Below are positions 23,401 through 34,513 of a stretch of 64,000 nucleotides of DNA, piece after piece. A model generated the notes under the pieces. That model searched no databases, was not told the origin of the DNA, and saw only the letters and a program-made list of their open reading frames with translations. Source of the stretch: Anaeramoeba flamelloides (Eukaryota; Metamonada; Anaeramoebidae); the NCBI GenBank assembly GCA_027625915.1, contig JANTQA010000033.1, positions 3,906,001 through 3,970,000 of the forward strand, in the 5' to 3' direction. Numbering within the stretch: position 1 is the stretch's first letter; every line of letters begins with the position of its first letter. A program made the translations under genes and the position numbers.

Positions 23401-26199
23401 TAGAGTGTAATTTACACTTCTTCAATAATAAAAAAAATGAATTTTTTGATTTATTTTTGTTTAGGGGGGGGGGGGGGGGTTAATTGGTTTCTTCTTTTAA
23501 TTGATTTGTAAGATTTACTTTTTAGTTTTAGGCTCTATCAAGGTTACCAATTAAAAATCGTGTTGGGCTTTTTTCCCTGTTTAAGAGACAAATAACTCTT
23601 TATTTTTTGTATTTTTTTTTATTTATTTTTATTTGCAAAGGGTGATGGTGCATTATTTTATTCATAGATACAATTAAACATCATAAACAAAAGACCTCTT
23701 TTCCAACTTTAAAGAAACAAGTTAACATTTTTAAAAGAATTGATTTTTTACAAGTAAATTTTCAGAAAAATATTTGATCCACTTTTGGTTTTTGGATCAA
23801 ATTTGAAAAAGAATAAATTTTGCAAAAAAATTTTATTTTTATGAAATTTTACTTTTAGTAATTTCTGAGAGTTTTGTATTAACAAATAGCATTTCAAACT
23901 TTAATCTTATTTTAAAAATACAAGAAAAAAAAACAATATATTTAATAATTGAAGATCCAGAAAAAATTAATCTTTTATTGTATTTTCAATATTTATTAAA
24001 TTTCTTGAAATTCAGAAGATTAAGTTACCTTTTTTTTTTCTAATTATTAAGAGTATCAATGAATAATGAAATATTATTATTATTAAAAAAGTTATTTTAT
24101 AATATTTAGTTTATATTTTTTTATTATTAAAATAATTAATTGAGAATTGGTATTAAATTTTATTGATTTCAAAAGATTTAAAAAATTTGAGAATAAATAA
24201 TACAAGTCTATTGATAAGTTTAATCATTGGGTTATTACTAACCCACCGGGAGAATTAAGATTGAGTTATTAATTATTGATTAAAAATAAACAAATTAAAA
24301 AGGATTTCTTTGGTTTATAAGTTGAATTTTCCACAGGTTTTTAAAAAATATTTTGGTAACATTTCTAACTTTGTGGTTTGATTGATTTTTTATCTGATTG
24401 GTTTTTTTGTCCAATAAAAAGAAAAAATTGATTCAAAATGTGTTGTTGAATAAAGCAATAATATTTTTCCAATTTTAAAATAATTATTATAATTTTTTTG
24501 GGATTAAGTAGATTTTTATAATGAATTATTTTAAGACTTGGTGATTTTGTTTCCAAGCGTATTTTTGTACACTTGCTTCAAATTTGTAATGAGATTTCTT
24601 TCTTCACAGAAGAAAATCATTTTTTTGAAATAATTTGAAAAGAAGTTGAATTTTGAGATAATTGGAGATGAAGGAAATAGATCAAACTTTTAAGGGTCTA
24701 GTCATCTACCGAGGATTTGCTCCATATCCAAGGAATGACTTGAAATGAAAAAGGGAATTGTGAAATTGCCTTTCTTTTGATTGACAAAATTCTAATTTAA
24801 AAAAAAAAAGTTTAATAGGATATCATTGATAAAAAATTCAAATTAAAAAAAAAATGTTTAAAGAGTTATACAATCCAAAAAATCAAATTTTAAAAAAAAA
24901 AATCACTTGTTTCTTTTTTTAAATTTCCAAAGGGTTAAATTTCTTCAATTTAAAACAGATTGTTTTCTTTTAGAACACAATCAATTAAATTTGATTTAAT
25001 CTAATTTGTGGTTATATTGTATAGCTTTCTATATTTGACAAAGTAAGGATTTTGTAACATTCTTGTGATAAAAATAACTCATTTGAGAAGTTAGAAATGA
25101 AAAAAAAAAATCATCGAGATCTCAAAAAGTGCCAAAGAGTGACACTTCAAATTCAACACAGCTGTTTTCAAAATTATATATTCGCAACCATTCTAATTGG
25201 AAATTGAGTGTCGCTATTTGGTGCTTTTTTCGAAAAATGTTTTCGTTTTTAATTGTTGATTTTTTGGAGATCGATCGAGATTCGAATGTTGGTTGGTTTT
25301 TGATTGACATTAGGTACTTTTGAAAAATTACAAAATTTTTTTTTTCCACATCATAAAATTATTTTTAACTGTAATGGCTCGACCCTTAAAAACAACAACC
25401 CATTTCTAAAAATAGCATTTAAAGTAAGTCTGTTCTTTTAGTCATCGGATTTTTACTTCTATTTTCAATTCCAAGATGTGGTAAAATTTTTTTGAATTTT
25501 CTTTTATTTCGACCTTGAATTTTTTCATGGTTAATTATTCATTAATTCCGTTTGTTTCTTTGTGCAACCTTCACTTCAAGATTTGAAATATTCTTCATTA
25601 TTAATACTCATAGTTTTCGAATTTCTTTTCGAAAAGTCTGAGAATATTTTTTCCAAAGGTTTTTTTTGGTATTTCAAAAGATTGGTTGGGTTAAAAAGTT
25701 CTTTCTCAAAAAACAAATTAAAAAAAATAAATCAAGTGGAAAAGTAATCATACCTTCTGCGTTCTTTCGATCTTGTTTAAATATTTTGTCTAATCGGGTA
25801 TTCCTTAGTTTTGGCTGAATGTCAATTAAAAATGGTGTTTGGTTTGTGCTTCCTGCGTTAATCATCGAATACTGTTCATTCAATTTCTGAAGAATTTTGT
25901 CTGTTTTTGTTGTTCGAAACGAAATTTCCTTATTTGCGGCCTTGAAAGTAAACTAAGAGATTGGTCATTTCAAAACAAAAAAAAATGGAAAAAGGTGAGA
26001 ATTGAGAAATTTTACAAAATTTTTTTTTCAATTGTGTTAATTGTTAATTAATTACAGTTTGTTCACAGACTAAATTTAAAAAAGGTCGGCCAATAAAAAA
26101 TTAGACCACTTCATTTTTTTTTTTCCAAGACAAACAAGTAAACGAATTTTTCTTTTTTGGGAAAAGACCTGTCACCATTGCCCAAAATCAAATTTAATT

Positions 26200-26233
<34 letters not shown>

Positions 26234-26470
26234 AGAAAAACGGATCCTGATTACATTCAATAAATCTTTAGACTCAATTGACTCGATTTCTAAAAGATGA
26301 GCCTCATGAAAGACTTTGAGTTTTTTTTTAAAGGTGAATATATAAACAATGTGTGTTGTTAGCATCCATACAAATTCTGTTCCTTTAAACTTTCCTGCCC
26401 CATCTATTGTTTCAAGTTGAAGTCTATTCTCTTCTCGAGTTTTTAAAAATTCTATTATAGCTTCATTCAT
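17457..26470 (-). CDS. CARMIL-like PH-LRR protein fused to ankyrin repeats and an RGS domain
   Basis: I assemble three exons: 26470-26255 (72 codons from ATG), 25952-25754 and 21016-17457. All junctions are GT-AG and in frame, giving about 1324 residues. Exons 1-2 form a PH-like fold: a KFKGTEFVW strand, then LLN joined to FTFKAANKEISFRT and a helix. Exon 3 opens with a linker (YRSQCSLLKIKPNLHF) like that leading into the CARMIL leucine-rich domain, followed by RNI-type LRRs to about residue 645. A Lys/Glu-rich stretch (about 680-840), six ankyrin repeats (about 848-1063), an Asp/Lys/Asn run and an RGS domain (about 1200-1317; YCDENLLFYDRIKEL and NQDSYPKFLRSN) follow. CARMIL proteins bind membranes and regulate actin capping; RGS domains speed GTP hydrolysis by G-alpha subunits. 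I see no capping-protein-interaction motif. Exon 3 alone is certain; joining exons 1-2 across the 4.7-kb intron is inference from frame, phase and family order. Confidence 0.8.
22275..22480 (-). mobile_element. LINE 3'-end fragment in intron 2 of the CARMIL-RGS gene
   Basis: Translated on the minus strand it ends NDNKKIDSFRNFF then TIFSLQK, matching the C-terminus of the LINE copy at 39607-40990 (SDNKICDSLTKFL, AIFSLQK). Only about the last 60 codons remain. Confidence 0.55.
23464..23479 (+). repeat. G16 homopolymer
   Basis: Sixteen consecutive G in a very AT-rich intron, the only G tract of this size seen. It could be a real hypermutable tract or an assembly artefact. Confidence 0.8.
23480..25500. 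repeat. Long repeat shared with Rab2 intron 1, copy 1
   Basis: It is collinear with 44550-46880. Both contain a CCAATTAAAAATCG phrase with GTTGGGCTTTTT, an AGTAATTTCTGAGAG block, TTATTATTGATTAAAAATAA, a TAAGTTGAATTTTCC block and a block leading to AAAGTAAGT. No reading frame is conserved. Each copy carries its own later insertion. It probably derives from a larger transposon whose ends I could not define. A partial relative lies at about 29230-29400. Confidence 0.55.
24694..25385. mobile_element. TTAA-flanked element (692 bp)
   Basis: The ends read GGGTCTAGTCAT and, inverted, GGGTCGAGCCAT, flanked on both sides by TTAA (24690-24693 and 25386-25389). The related sequence at about 46497 continues straight through one TTAA without the insert, an empty site in a paralogous copy. 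A TTAA target with GGG/CCC ends fits the piggyBac group. The interior has only short open frames, so it is non-autonomous. Confidence 0.6.
26201..26232 (-). repeat. T32 tract (gene strand) just after the exon 1 splice donor
   Basis: An A32 run on the plus strand, giving U32 in the transcript about 20 bases into intron 1 of the CARMIL-RGS gene. This 302-bp intron otherwise holds only AT-rich sequence. Confidence 0.7.
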
Positions 26471-28077
26471 ACTTCAAAAAAAGAAATTTGAAAAAAAAAA
26501 AAAGTTAAAAAATAATTTTGTTTTTGATCCTCAAGATGAAAGAGAAACTTCAGACAATTTGATGTCAAATAAATTAAATAAAATTTTTATTCATCTTCCT
26601 AAAAAAAAAAATTTCTTAAATCATGTAACATTTCAAAATTTTAATTCGTAAACAAGTTGAAATAATTAATTTTTCTTTTTAGAATTTCATACTTTTTGAT
26701 TTCATTTAATTCTCGTGTTTTTGATTTTTTTTGAAAAGTTGATTGAAAATATGATCTTTTTATTTTGGTGATTAACCTTGGTTATGACAGGAAATTTAAA
26801 AATGTTCTTCAGAGTTTAAATTCAATTCACTCTTTCCTCAAATAGTTTTGTTCAAAAATATTTTTTGACATTTGGTTTTCCATTTATTTTTTCTTGCTTT
26901 GCTTTTTAAATTTACAATTAAATTTGGGAATATTCTTGTATTTGATGAAATTGTTTAGACTCACTTCAAAGTGATTGTTTATTATCACTTTTTTTGGTTG
27001 AGTCTGGAAACCTCTACCTAAAAAAAGTGAAATTTCTTCAAAAAATATTATTTTCTGAAGTTATAGCCAAAGGAATTTACAAATTTGTTCCTGATTGCTT
27101 TAAGCGTTTTGTCTTCAAAATATTTTATCGATCAAGAATTAATTTGTAATTTTTTTTAAAGTTTTGATCTTGAAATCAACTTAAGGCTTACAATCCCAGA
27201 AACTTGAAAACAGTTTGTCTTGCATTGAGCTTGGGTTCTTGTTATTTAGGTTCTTTGCTGAACGATCACTGGCTTGGTATGAATTTTAAAAGTGGTAAAA
27301 AAAAGAAATTTTTCAAAAGTATTGTTTCTGAAATCTGGTTTTCTGAGAGTAAGGCCCAGAGTAATTTAATATATTGGTAGGCATTTAATAAAGAATTTTG
27401 ATTTTTGTGTTGTCAACTCAAATATTTATTTCTATTTTACTGTTGTTAAAATAAAGCGTGCAAAAAAATATAAAGCGAGCAGAAAAGTTTAATCGATGTT
27501 TTATTTTTAAAGATGACCTATAAATCAAGTGATCAAAGAAACTAACAAAAGTTCATAATTAAAATATGGTATTGGTTTCTTAAAGTCCTATTATTTGTAA
27601 AGAAATTCTAAAAATATGGGATCAAATTGGAAAATTTGTCTCAAAAAATAGAGTAAATTTATGAAACATTTTTATCTATTAACAAACAAAAAATATCAAA
27701 TAAATGAAAAGATTCCGAAAAAAATTGAACAAATTGCATTCCTAATTTAAATTTAATTGAAAATATCAACGAGTTTACTTCCAAAATCGATTTAAACTTA
27801 GTTATACTATTGGGTAATAAATTGGATGTTACTTTTGAACAAGAAGAAAAAAAAGCAAGGATTTTATTTTGGAATATGGATTTTGTTATTCACACATCAT
27901 TTTGATCATTGTACAAAATTAACTTAAAAAAAAAAAATTCTAAAACCCCCCAAATAAAACAAAAAATAATAAAAAATGACAATTTACCACACAAAAACAC
28001 ATTATTTATGAATTACTCTCAATTTATTAACCTAAAACACTTCAATCAGGCTTTCGGAAAAAAAAAAAATAAAATAT

Positions 28078-28273
28078 AGTCAGTTTCACTTTTAAGGCAC
28101 AAACTTTCAACGAAATTTAAGGTACAAAAAAATCTCAAATTAAGGCACAAAATTTGGAATTTTTTATTTTGCAACTTATTTTTACTAGAATTTGAATTTT
28201 GTGCCTTAATTTGAGATTTTTTTTGTACCTTAAATTTCGTTGAAAGTTTGTGCCTTAAAAGTGAAACTGACTG
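28078..28273. mobile_element. AAGGCACA MITE
   Basis: Complete fold-back with both arms. The left tip has lost a base or two (TAGTCAGTTTCAC after TA). TA follows the right tip. Confidence 0.8.
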
Positions 28274-28510
28274 TAAAAAATTTAAGAAAATCCATTTTAA
28301 ACAATCATTAAAAGTCATCCTTTAATAGCACAAGTTGGATGAATTAAGAATAAAAATAAACAATCGTTACACACTATACACAATAATCTTTTTTAAATTT
28401 CTGTGATTACAACCCTTACGGATTAAAGTGCTTGGGGAATGAGAAAAAAAGATTATCATGTATTTAGGATAATGTGCTGTTATCTTGGTTATTTTTTGGT
28501 TAGTATGTTA

Positions 28511-28705
28511 CAGTCAGTTCCACTTTTAAGGCACAAACTATCAACAAAATTTAAGGTATATAAAAATCTCAAATTAAGGCACTAAATTTGAAATTTTTTT
28601 TTCACAATTTATTTTACTAGAATCTGAATTTTGTGCCTTAATTTGAGATTTTTATTGTGCCCTATATTTCGTTGAAAGTTTGTACCTTAAAAGTGGAACT
28701 GACTG
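28511..28705. mobile_element. AAGGCACA MITE, TTCCAC subtype
   Basis: Arms begin CAGTCAGTTCCACTTTTAAG. TA lies on both sides. About 195 bp. Confidence 0.8.
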
Positions 28706-29032
28706 TATCTAGTTTATTTTCTAAATTTCGTTTAAAGTAAAACTGAGTTATTTTATCCGAAAGCCGAACCAGTGAATAAAATTTAATAGATTGGTTGAAA
28801 TTTTAAATAATCAATGAGTTTTGTGTTTCACCAATTGGAATTTTTCTTTACACTTTATTTAATTTGATGTTTTATCACGCAATCTCCCCCTCCTTTATTG
28901 AATACCACTTCTGGAAAAAAAGACCAAATGGGTTTTTGATTGGTAAAATTAATGTAACCCGTAAATAAAAAGTAAAACTCATTAATCAAAGTAATAGATT
29001 AAAATGAAAGAATAATCTATCTATCGATCTAT

Positions 29033-29033
<1 letters not shown>

Positions 29034-29083
<50 letters not shown>
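29034..29083. repeat. AT microsatellite
   Basis: About 25 uninterrupted AT units preceded by imperfect CTAT/CTATC words. Confidence 0.9.
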
Positions 29084-29086
<3 letters not shown>

Positions 29087-30051
29087 TAACAACAAATAAA
29101 CAACTACAATTTAACGTTTCTTGATTATTGAAACTGTGGGAGTGGTTTACGTGATCATAAAAAAACTATTTTTTTCAACCAATTTTGAATGATAGACCAA
29201 CAAAAGAATAACCTTATTCCCAAAAGATAGTATTAGAAAAATAATTGTAGGGTTAAAAACTACATTTTGTTTTTAATCATTTATTTTTTCTTTTATTAAT
29301 AGTTTTTAGTTTTAACTTTCAGGTTCTATCATGATTCCCGAGTAAAAATCATGTTGTATCCCACCCCACCTTAGTTGGTAACAAGAAAAAGCATATCGAA
29401 AATATTTGATGTTATTTTACAATGCAAATTACTTCTAGGAAATATGTTCCATTGTGAAGTAAGGAAGTAAGTAAAATTTACCATTATGAAAAATTTTAAC
29501 TATGTATAAACATCACTCAAAAATAATTTTTAAGTAACACATGTTATGAAACTTCGATACAAAAACACCACTCACTGCTCTATTTGTAAAAAGAATAGAA
29601 CCAAAAGTAATTTCGATTTGATGCATTTACACCCCCCCTTTTTTTTTTTTTTTTGATTAAATTTTTGGTTTTTATTAAATTTGATTTTGGATCGAGAAAT
29701 ATATTTATATGAATTAATAAAATTATTCAAACAGTAAACCACAATATAGTCCCCAAAAGTTGTTATTTGTAACAAATATATCTTATAGAAGACTAAACAC
29801 AAAAGAAAACCTTTCCAGATAAATTTGTTGAAATCAAGAATGATTAAAAAAAATCAATAAAAGCATATTATCGAATATTTTTTTCCTTTGTCTTCTTATT
29901 TTTTTTATTAATCCAACCAATTTATTTCCTTGGATTTCTTGCCCCATTGCTATTTATTATTATCTTAAAAAACATTTTTTTACAAATCTGCTTTCAAAAT
30001 TATTTTTTCAAATATTTTTATCAAGTAATACCAAAACAAGAGATAATATTA

Positions 30052-30248
30052 CAGTCAGTTTCACATTTAAGGCACAAACTTTCAACGAAATTTAAGGCAC
30101 AAAAAAATCTCAAATTAAGGCACAAAATTTGGAAATTTTCATTTTTACAATTTATTTTACTAGAAGATAAATTTTGTGCCTTAATTTGAGATTTTTATTG
30201 TGCCTTAAATTTCGTTGAAAGTTTGTGCCTTAAAAGTGAAACTGGCTG
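30052..30248. mobile_element. AAGGCACA MITE
   Basis: Complete 197-bp fold-back flanked by TA on each side. One mismatch in the right tip (GGCTG for GACTG). Confidence 0.85.
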
Positions 30249-31022
30249 TATTTCGGAAATTTAAATAAAGGAGTTGAACCCTTGGAATCAAAAAACCCTT
30301 ACGAAAGATTCAACCCAAAATAAAAGAAAATAATAGATTTATTTTCAATTGGATTCTTAATTATTTTGAGTTATTATTTTAAGGGAAAATAAATAAATAT
30401 AAAAGAAAACGAATTTGTCCAATAAACCCTTATTTTTGATGAAAAATTCAAATTAATATCCAATTTTTAGAAGTCAATGAAGAATTAGATGAATTAAATG
30501 AAAATAAGATTTTTAGAACTATTTTGAAAATTATTTAGAAATAAAAAGTCATTTGTTTCTCAAAAATTAAATAAACCAAAATATTTCCATGAACAATAAA
30601 AAAAAAAACACAAATTAAAAAAAAGCAATTGTATCAACTATTACAGATAAGATCAAGAAATAAATTATTTTTATTTATTTTTTCTTGATCAATATTTTTA
30701 GATTTACATTTTTTAGTTTATATGCAAATTTATTATACTAGGATATATTCGATTCTCGTATTTATACAAATATCAATGTAAGCTTAATTTCAAAAATAGG
30801 GGCAAATTTTTGATTGAAAAAAAATTGTAATTTCTCATTTAGTGAATACCAAAACTCAACCCAGAAAAATCAGAACTTAAAACTAAAAAATAACTGTCTA
30901 AAACACCCTTTTCTGTTTTAATTATTATTTCTAATAAAAGAATAGAGAAAAGAAACCCATAAAAGAAAAAAATAAATCTGACCCTATTTTTTGAAATGAT
31001 TTTTCATCTTAAAATTATCCAT

Positions 31023-31440
31023 TTAAGATTCACCATTGCTTCCAAGAACCTTTTGAAACAACTTTCCATCAGAGTTATCAGATTTTTACTATTCACCATT
31101 TGGTATCAACCCAAACTTTCCTTGATACCTTTTTCAAGATAAAAAGAATCTCAACAAAAGAAAGAAAAAGAAAAAGAAAAAGAAAAAGAAAAGAAAGTGA
31201 AAACAAAACCAATTTTTTGAATGTACAACAAAGAATTCAAAGATAAAATGAAGACGATCACATTCATCACATTGTCTCCAAATGAAAGAGAAAAGAAGAT
31301 CTTATTTGATCTTGCTATTTCTTCACTTTTCAAGGAACCATTGTAACTCATTAAAGCAAATTTGGTTGATACTTGTTTTCGAAGCAAACACTTCTTGGGT
31401 GTTTTACTTTCTTTGAATTTTACAATCCCTTTCTCCAATG
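31023..31440 (-). CDS. Doubtful exon(s) of an unknown gene
   Basis: An open frame on the minus strand (31438-31151, no ATG) follows a possible splice acceptor (AATTAG). It reads EKGIVKFKESKTPKKC, then a Ser/Glu-rich part, then hydrophobic residues and a Lys/Arg/Phe-rich simple repeat. A second short frame ends at a TAA at 31025-31023 (SDGKLFQKVLGSNGES) and could be a terminal exon. I recognise no family, there is no start exon, and codon use is only weakly unlike the surrounding noncoding DNA. It may be an exon of a small gene or chance. Confidence 0.2.
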
Positions 31441-31714
31441 CTAATTAATCTCATCTCTTGAATATTAACGGTTTTCAAAAATGTTCTTGTTCATTCAACA
31501 TAAAAATAACAATATGGAATCATTTTGTAAGAACAATTGCAAAAAAATGAATTCAACTTTGGGAAATTTTCCTTAAAAGAAGATTGTTTCTTGATATTAA
31601 ATATTCAATAATGACTTTTAAAAGATATTGGGTTCAGAATATTTGGTTAACACAACACACATACCAATAATTTAGAAAATACTAATGATGACCCTATTTT
31701 TGAAATTTAGCTTA

Positions 31715-31911
31715 CAGTCAGTTTCACTTTTAAGGCACAAACTTTCAACGAAATTTAAGGCACAAAAAAAATCTCAAATTAAAGCACAAAATTTGGATTT
31801 TTTTTTTACAATTTATTTTTACTAGAATTTGAATTTTGTGCTTTAATTTGAGATTTTTTTTTGTGCCTTAAATTCCGTTGAAAGTTTGTGCCTTAAAAGT
31901 GAAACTGACTG
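31715..31911. mobile_element. AAGGCACA MITE
   Basis: Complete 197-bp fold-back between TA dinucleotides, lying upstream of the RasGEF gene. Confidence 0.85.
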
Positions 31912-32115
31912 TATTTGGTTAAAGATTTGATTTGAATCATTCAGTTTAACATAAAATTTGGCACTCAAAATTTGAAAAATGTACTTACTTTCTTATTAAA
32001 ATACTGTTATTTTCATACTAATACATGATAATTTTTATTTCAATTTCCAAAATGTAATTTAATTATTACTGTTAAAATCAAATTAGTAGAGAAAAACAAA
32101 TACGTCTTAGAGTTG

Positions 32116-32319
32116 CAGTCAGTTCCACTTTTAAGACCCAAACTTTCAACAGAATTTAAGGTACAAAAAAAAATCCCAAATAAAAGAACAAAATTCAAAA
32201 ATTCTAGTAAAAATAAATCGTAAAAAAAAAAAATTCCAAAAAATGTGCCTAAAATTTGATTGATTTTTTTGGGTCTTAAATTTTTTTGAAAATTTGTGTA
32301 TTAAAAGTGGAACTGACTG
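32116..32319. mobile_element. AAGGCACA MITE, older TTCCAC copy
   Basis: The arms are recognisable but carry many changes; the left flank reads TG instead of TA. About 204 bp, only 200 bp from the preceding MITE. Confidence 0.75.
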
Positions 32320-33016
32320 TAACTAAGGTTTTTTAATTAAATATCTAAAAATAACATTTCTCAACAATTGTAAAAATTTCTTTGGATTTTTTTCAACTAG
32401 CCATTCGTAAAATATTTGGGAACTTGAACTAATAATTTTCATTTTGTAAATTGAAAATTATAATAGATTTAAAATTTTTATTCTTGAATATTTAAATTTA
32501 ACTCTTTTTCGGAAGTGAAGAAACTTGTTCTTTCTTCTTGGCTGTTTGAAACAAAAATATTAAACACACCTTTTTAAAAAAATTTCTCAACAACAAATTG
32601 AGTTGACTATTTGTATCCGAATAAAAAATCGGAAAAAATTATCAACTCATTTTATTTTGCTTTTTCTTTCAAAATAAGATATTTCCAGGAAATAGATTGG
32701 ATTTATCAACTCTATTTATTTAATTGTTCCTCTTTTTTTTGTCCACATGAGAACTTTGGGCAAAATAAGAATCCTAAAGGAAAGAAAATATTATCAAAAA
32801 GATCAGAATCAAATTAAATTGAATCCTATAAGAATTTCGAATACCTTTGAAATGAATAAGATTAATAAAAAATTACAATCAAAGTTTGAAGAAACTCCAA
32901 ACATAATTTTAAGACTAAATCTTTTTTTTTCTCAACACAGTGTAAGACTCGACAATAATAAATTAAAGTCTTAAAAATTCGTTTATTTTTTCGATTTTCT
33001 TTTTTTTTTGACAAAA

Positions 33017-34513
33017 ATGACGAACAATATTAACAATCAAGCTGTTTATCAAGAAAATCAACTTGAAACTGCAAGTGTTGATTATTTAATACAACAACTA
33101 ATGGATCCACATCCATGCGATCCGAAAGCTACTGAAATTTTTCTTTTTTGTTATTCATACTTTCTTGAGGGCGATGTTCTTTTAAATCGATTAATTGAAA
33201 TTTTCGAAAACCTCGAAATCCAAAAAGAAAACAAAAAGAAAGAAAACAAAAAGAAAGAAAAGGAAAACGAAAAGATCACGGAAGAAGAAAAGATCACGGA
33301 AGAAGAAAAACAAAAAGTCCTTCTTAAAAATCTTGATTTATGGATCCAATTGCGACCAAGAATATTTTTAGGTGATCTCTCTGTAACAATGCTGAATTTT
33401 GTTTTGGGTTATCAAAAAATATTCCAAAATCAAGTTTTTAAAATTATTGAATCCTTAGAGGCTCTGTATTCAATTGAAGTCAACGAAACAAATTTATATG
33501 ACTTTGAAAAAAAACCAAAATTACAAATAAAACAACCCAATAAACAAAAACAAAAAAAAAATAACCGTAATAATAACGGGATTAACAAAAAAACAAAAAA
33601 AAAGGAAAAAATAATTGAAAAGAAAATGAAAATGAAAAAAAAAAGGAAAATGAAAAAGGAAAAAGAAAAAGAAAAAGAAAAAGAAAAGGAAAAGGAAAAA
33701 GAAAAGGAAAAGGAAAAGGAAAATGATAAAAAAAGTCCAAATAATAAAAGCAAGAACATAACACAGACAAAAAAAATAACATTCTTAGATATTCCCACAA
33801 AAGAATTTGCTGAACAAATTACTTTATTTTCCCACGAAATTTTCATGAAAATTTCTTGTGAAGAATTTTTCCATTCGAGATACGTTGATCCAAACTTATC
33901 ACCAAACGTTTCAAAAATGAAGTGGTTGTTCCAATCACTAACTTTATTTTTGACCAATGAAATAATAATGCAAGAAACCGTCAAAGATCGGGTGCTTGTT
34001 ATTGAAAAGATCATTGAAGCGAGCTTTTATTTATTTGAATTAAGAAATTACCATAGTTTAACTGTGATCCAATTTACTTTAAATTCATCGTCAGTAAATC
34101 GATTAGAACACACTTGGAAACAAGTCTCAAAAAAGAAATATAAAAAATGGAGGAATATTAACAATTATTTCACTTTCCAGATGAATTACAAAAATTTGAG
34201 AAGATTAATAAATTCACAAGGTAATGTAATAATACCCTTCCTCGGCTTTTATTTAAAAGACCTGGGGCTTATCGAAGAGGGCAACCCTGACCGAATACAA
34301 AACCTTTACAATTTGAAAAAGTTGAGGCTTATTCATTTGACTATAAGCGCAATTAAAAATTTTCAATTTCGTGAAAAATACCATTTAAAAAAAAAAAAAC
34401 AAATACAATTATACCTCGCAAATGAATTTAACCAAAATCGGAAAGATATTGATTATTATGGAATAGCAGTATTTAAAGAACCTCGAAAAAAGTTAAAATA
34501 TGATCCTTTATAA
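33017..34513 (+). CDS. Ras guanine-nucleotide exchange factor (RasGEF_N + CDC25 domain)
   Basis: A single exon of 498 residues from the ATG at 33017 to TAA. Residues about 10-60 form a RasGEF_N module (ASVDYLIQQLMDPHP then FLFCYSYFLEGDVLLNRLIE), interrupted by a Lys/Glu insert and resumed by WIQLRPRIFLGD. A Lys/Glu simple-sequence linker follows (about 165-245). The catalytic CDC25 domain spans about 255-470 with its hallmark segments: KEFAEQITLFSHEIFMKI, LFELRNYHSLTVIQF, then SSVNRLEHTW, and IPFLGFYLKDLGLIEEGNPD. This module loads Ras-family GTPases with GTP at membranes. No other domain is visible. The upstream sequence (32600-33016) contains short open frames but no obvious coding exon, so I take it as 5' UTR and promoter. 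The KEKEKE run is encoded by near-repetitive GAAAAA/GAAAAG codons and may vary in length. Confidence 0.92.
   Translation: MTNNINNQAVYQENQLETASVDYLIQQLMDPHPCDPKATEIFLFCYSYFLEGDVLLNRLIEIFENLEIQKENKKKENKKKEKENEKITEEEKITEEEKQKVLLKNLDLWIQLRPRIFLGDLSVTMLNFVLGYQKIFQNQVFKIIESLEALYSIEVNETNLYDFEKKPKLQIKQPNKQKQKKNNRNNNGINKKTKKKEKIIEKKMKMKKKRKMKKEKEKEKEKEKEKEKEKEKEKENDKKSPNNKSKNITQTKKITFLDIPTKEFAEQITLFSHEIFMKISCEEFFHSRYVDPNLSPNVSKMKWLFQSLTLFLTNEIIMQETVKDRVLVIEKIIEASFYLFELRNYHSLTVIQFTLNSSSVNRLEHTWKQVSKKKYKKWRNINNYFTFQMNYKNLRRLINSQGNVIIPFLGFYLKDLGLIEEGNPDRIQNLYNLKKLRLIHLTISAIKNFQFREKYHLKKKKQIQLYLANEFNQNRKDIDYYGIAVFKEPRKKLKYDPL

Larger units (their letters stand above)
26471..31022. other. Intergenic region upstream of the CARMIL-RGS gene
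   Basis: No gene is recognised. The bases just above 26470 must hold the CARMIL-RGS promoter, but no motif stands out. The region contains three MITEs (28078, 28511, 30052), a long AT microsatellite at about 29034-29083 and a partial copy of the long intron repeat at about 29230-29400. Confidence 0.6.

Noticed and set aside
28046-30189. Short frames reading LQSVSLLRHKLSTKF or similar, on both strands
   Set aside because: They are translations of the AAGGCACA MITE and recur wherever the MITE does.
31151-31200. Basic Lys/Arg repeat possibly coding
   Set aside because: AAAGAA simple repeat at the end of a frame without a start codon.
33430-34014. 194-codon minus frame rich in Phe and Ser
   Set aside because: Antisense of the RasGEF Lys/Glu repeat and catalytic domain; no conserved features of its own.
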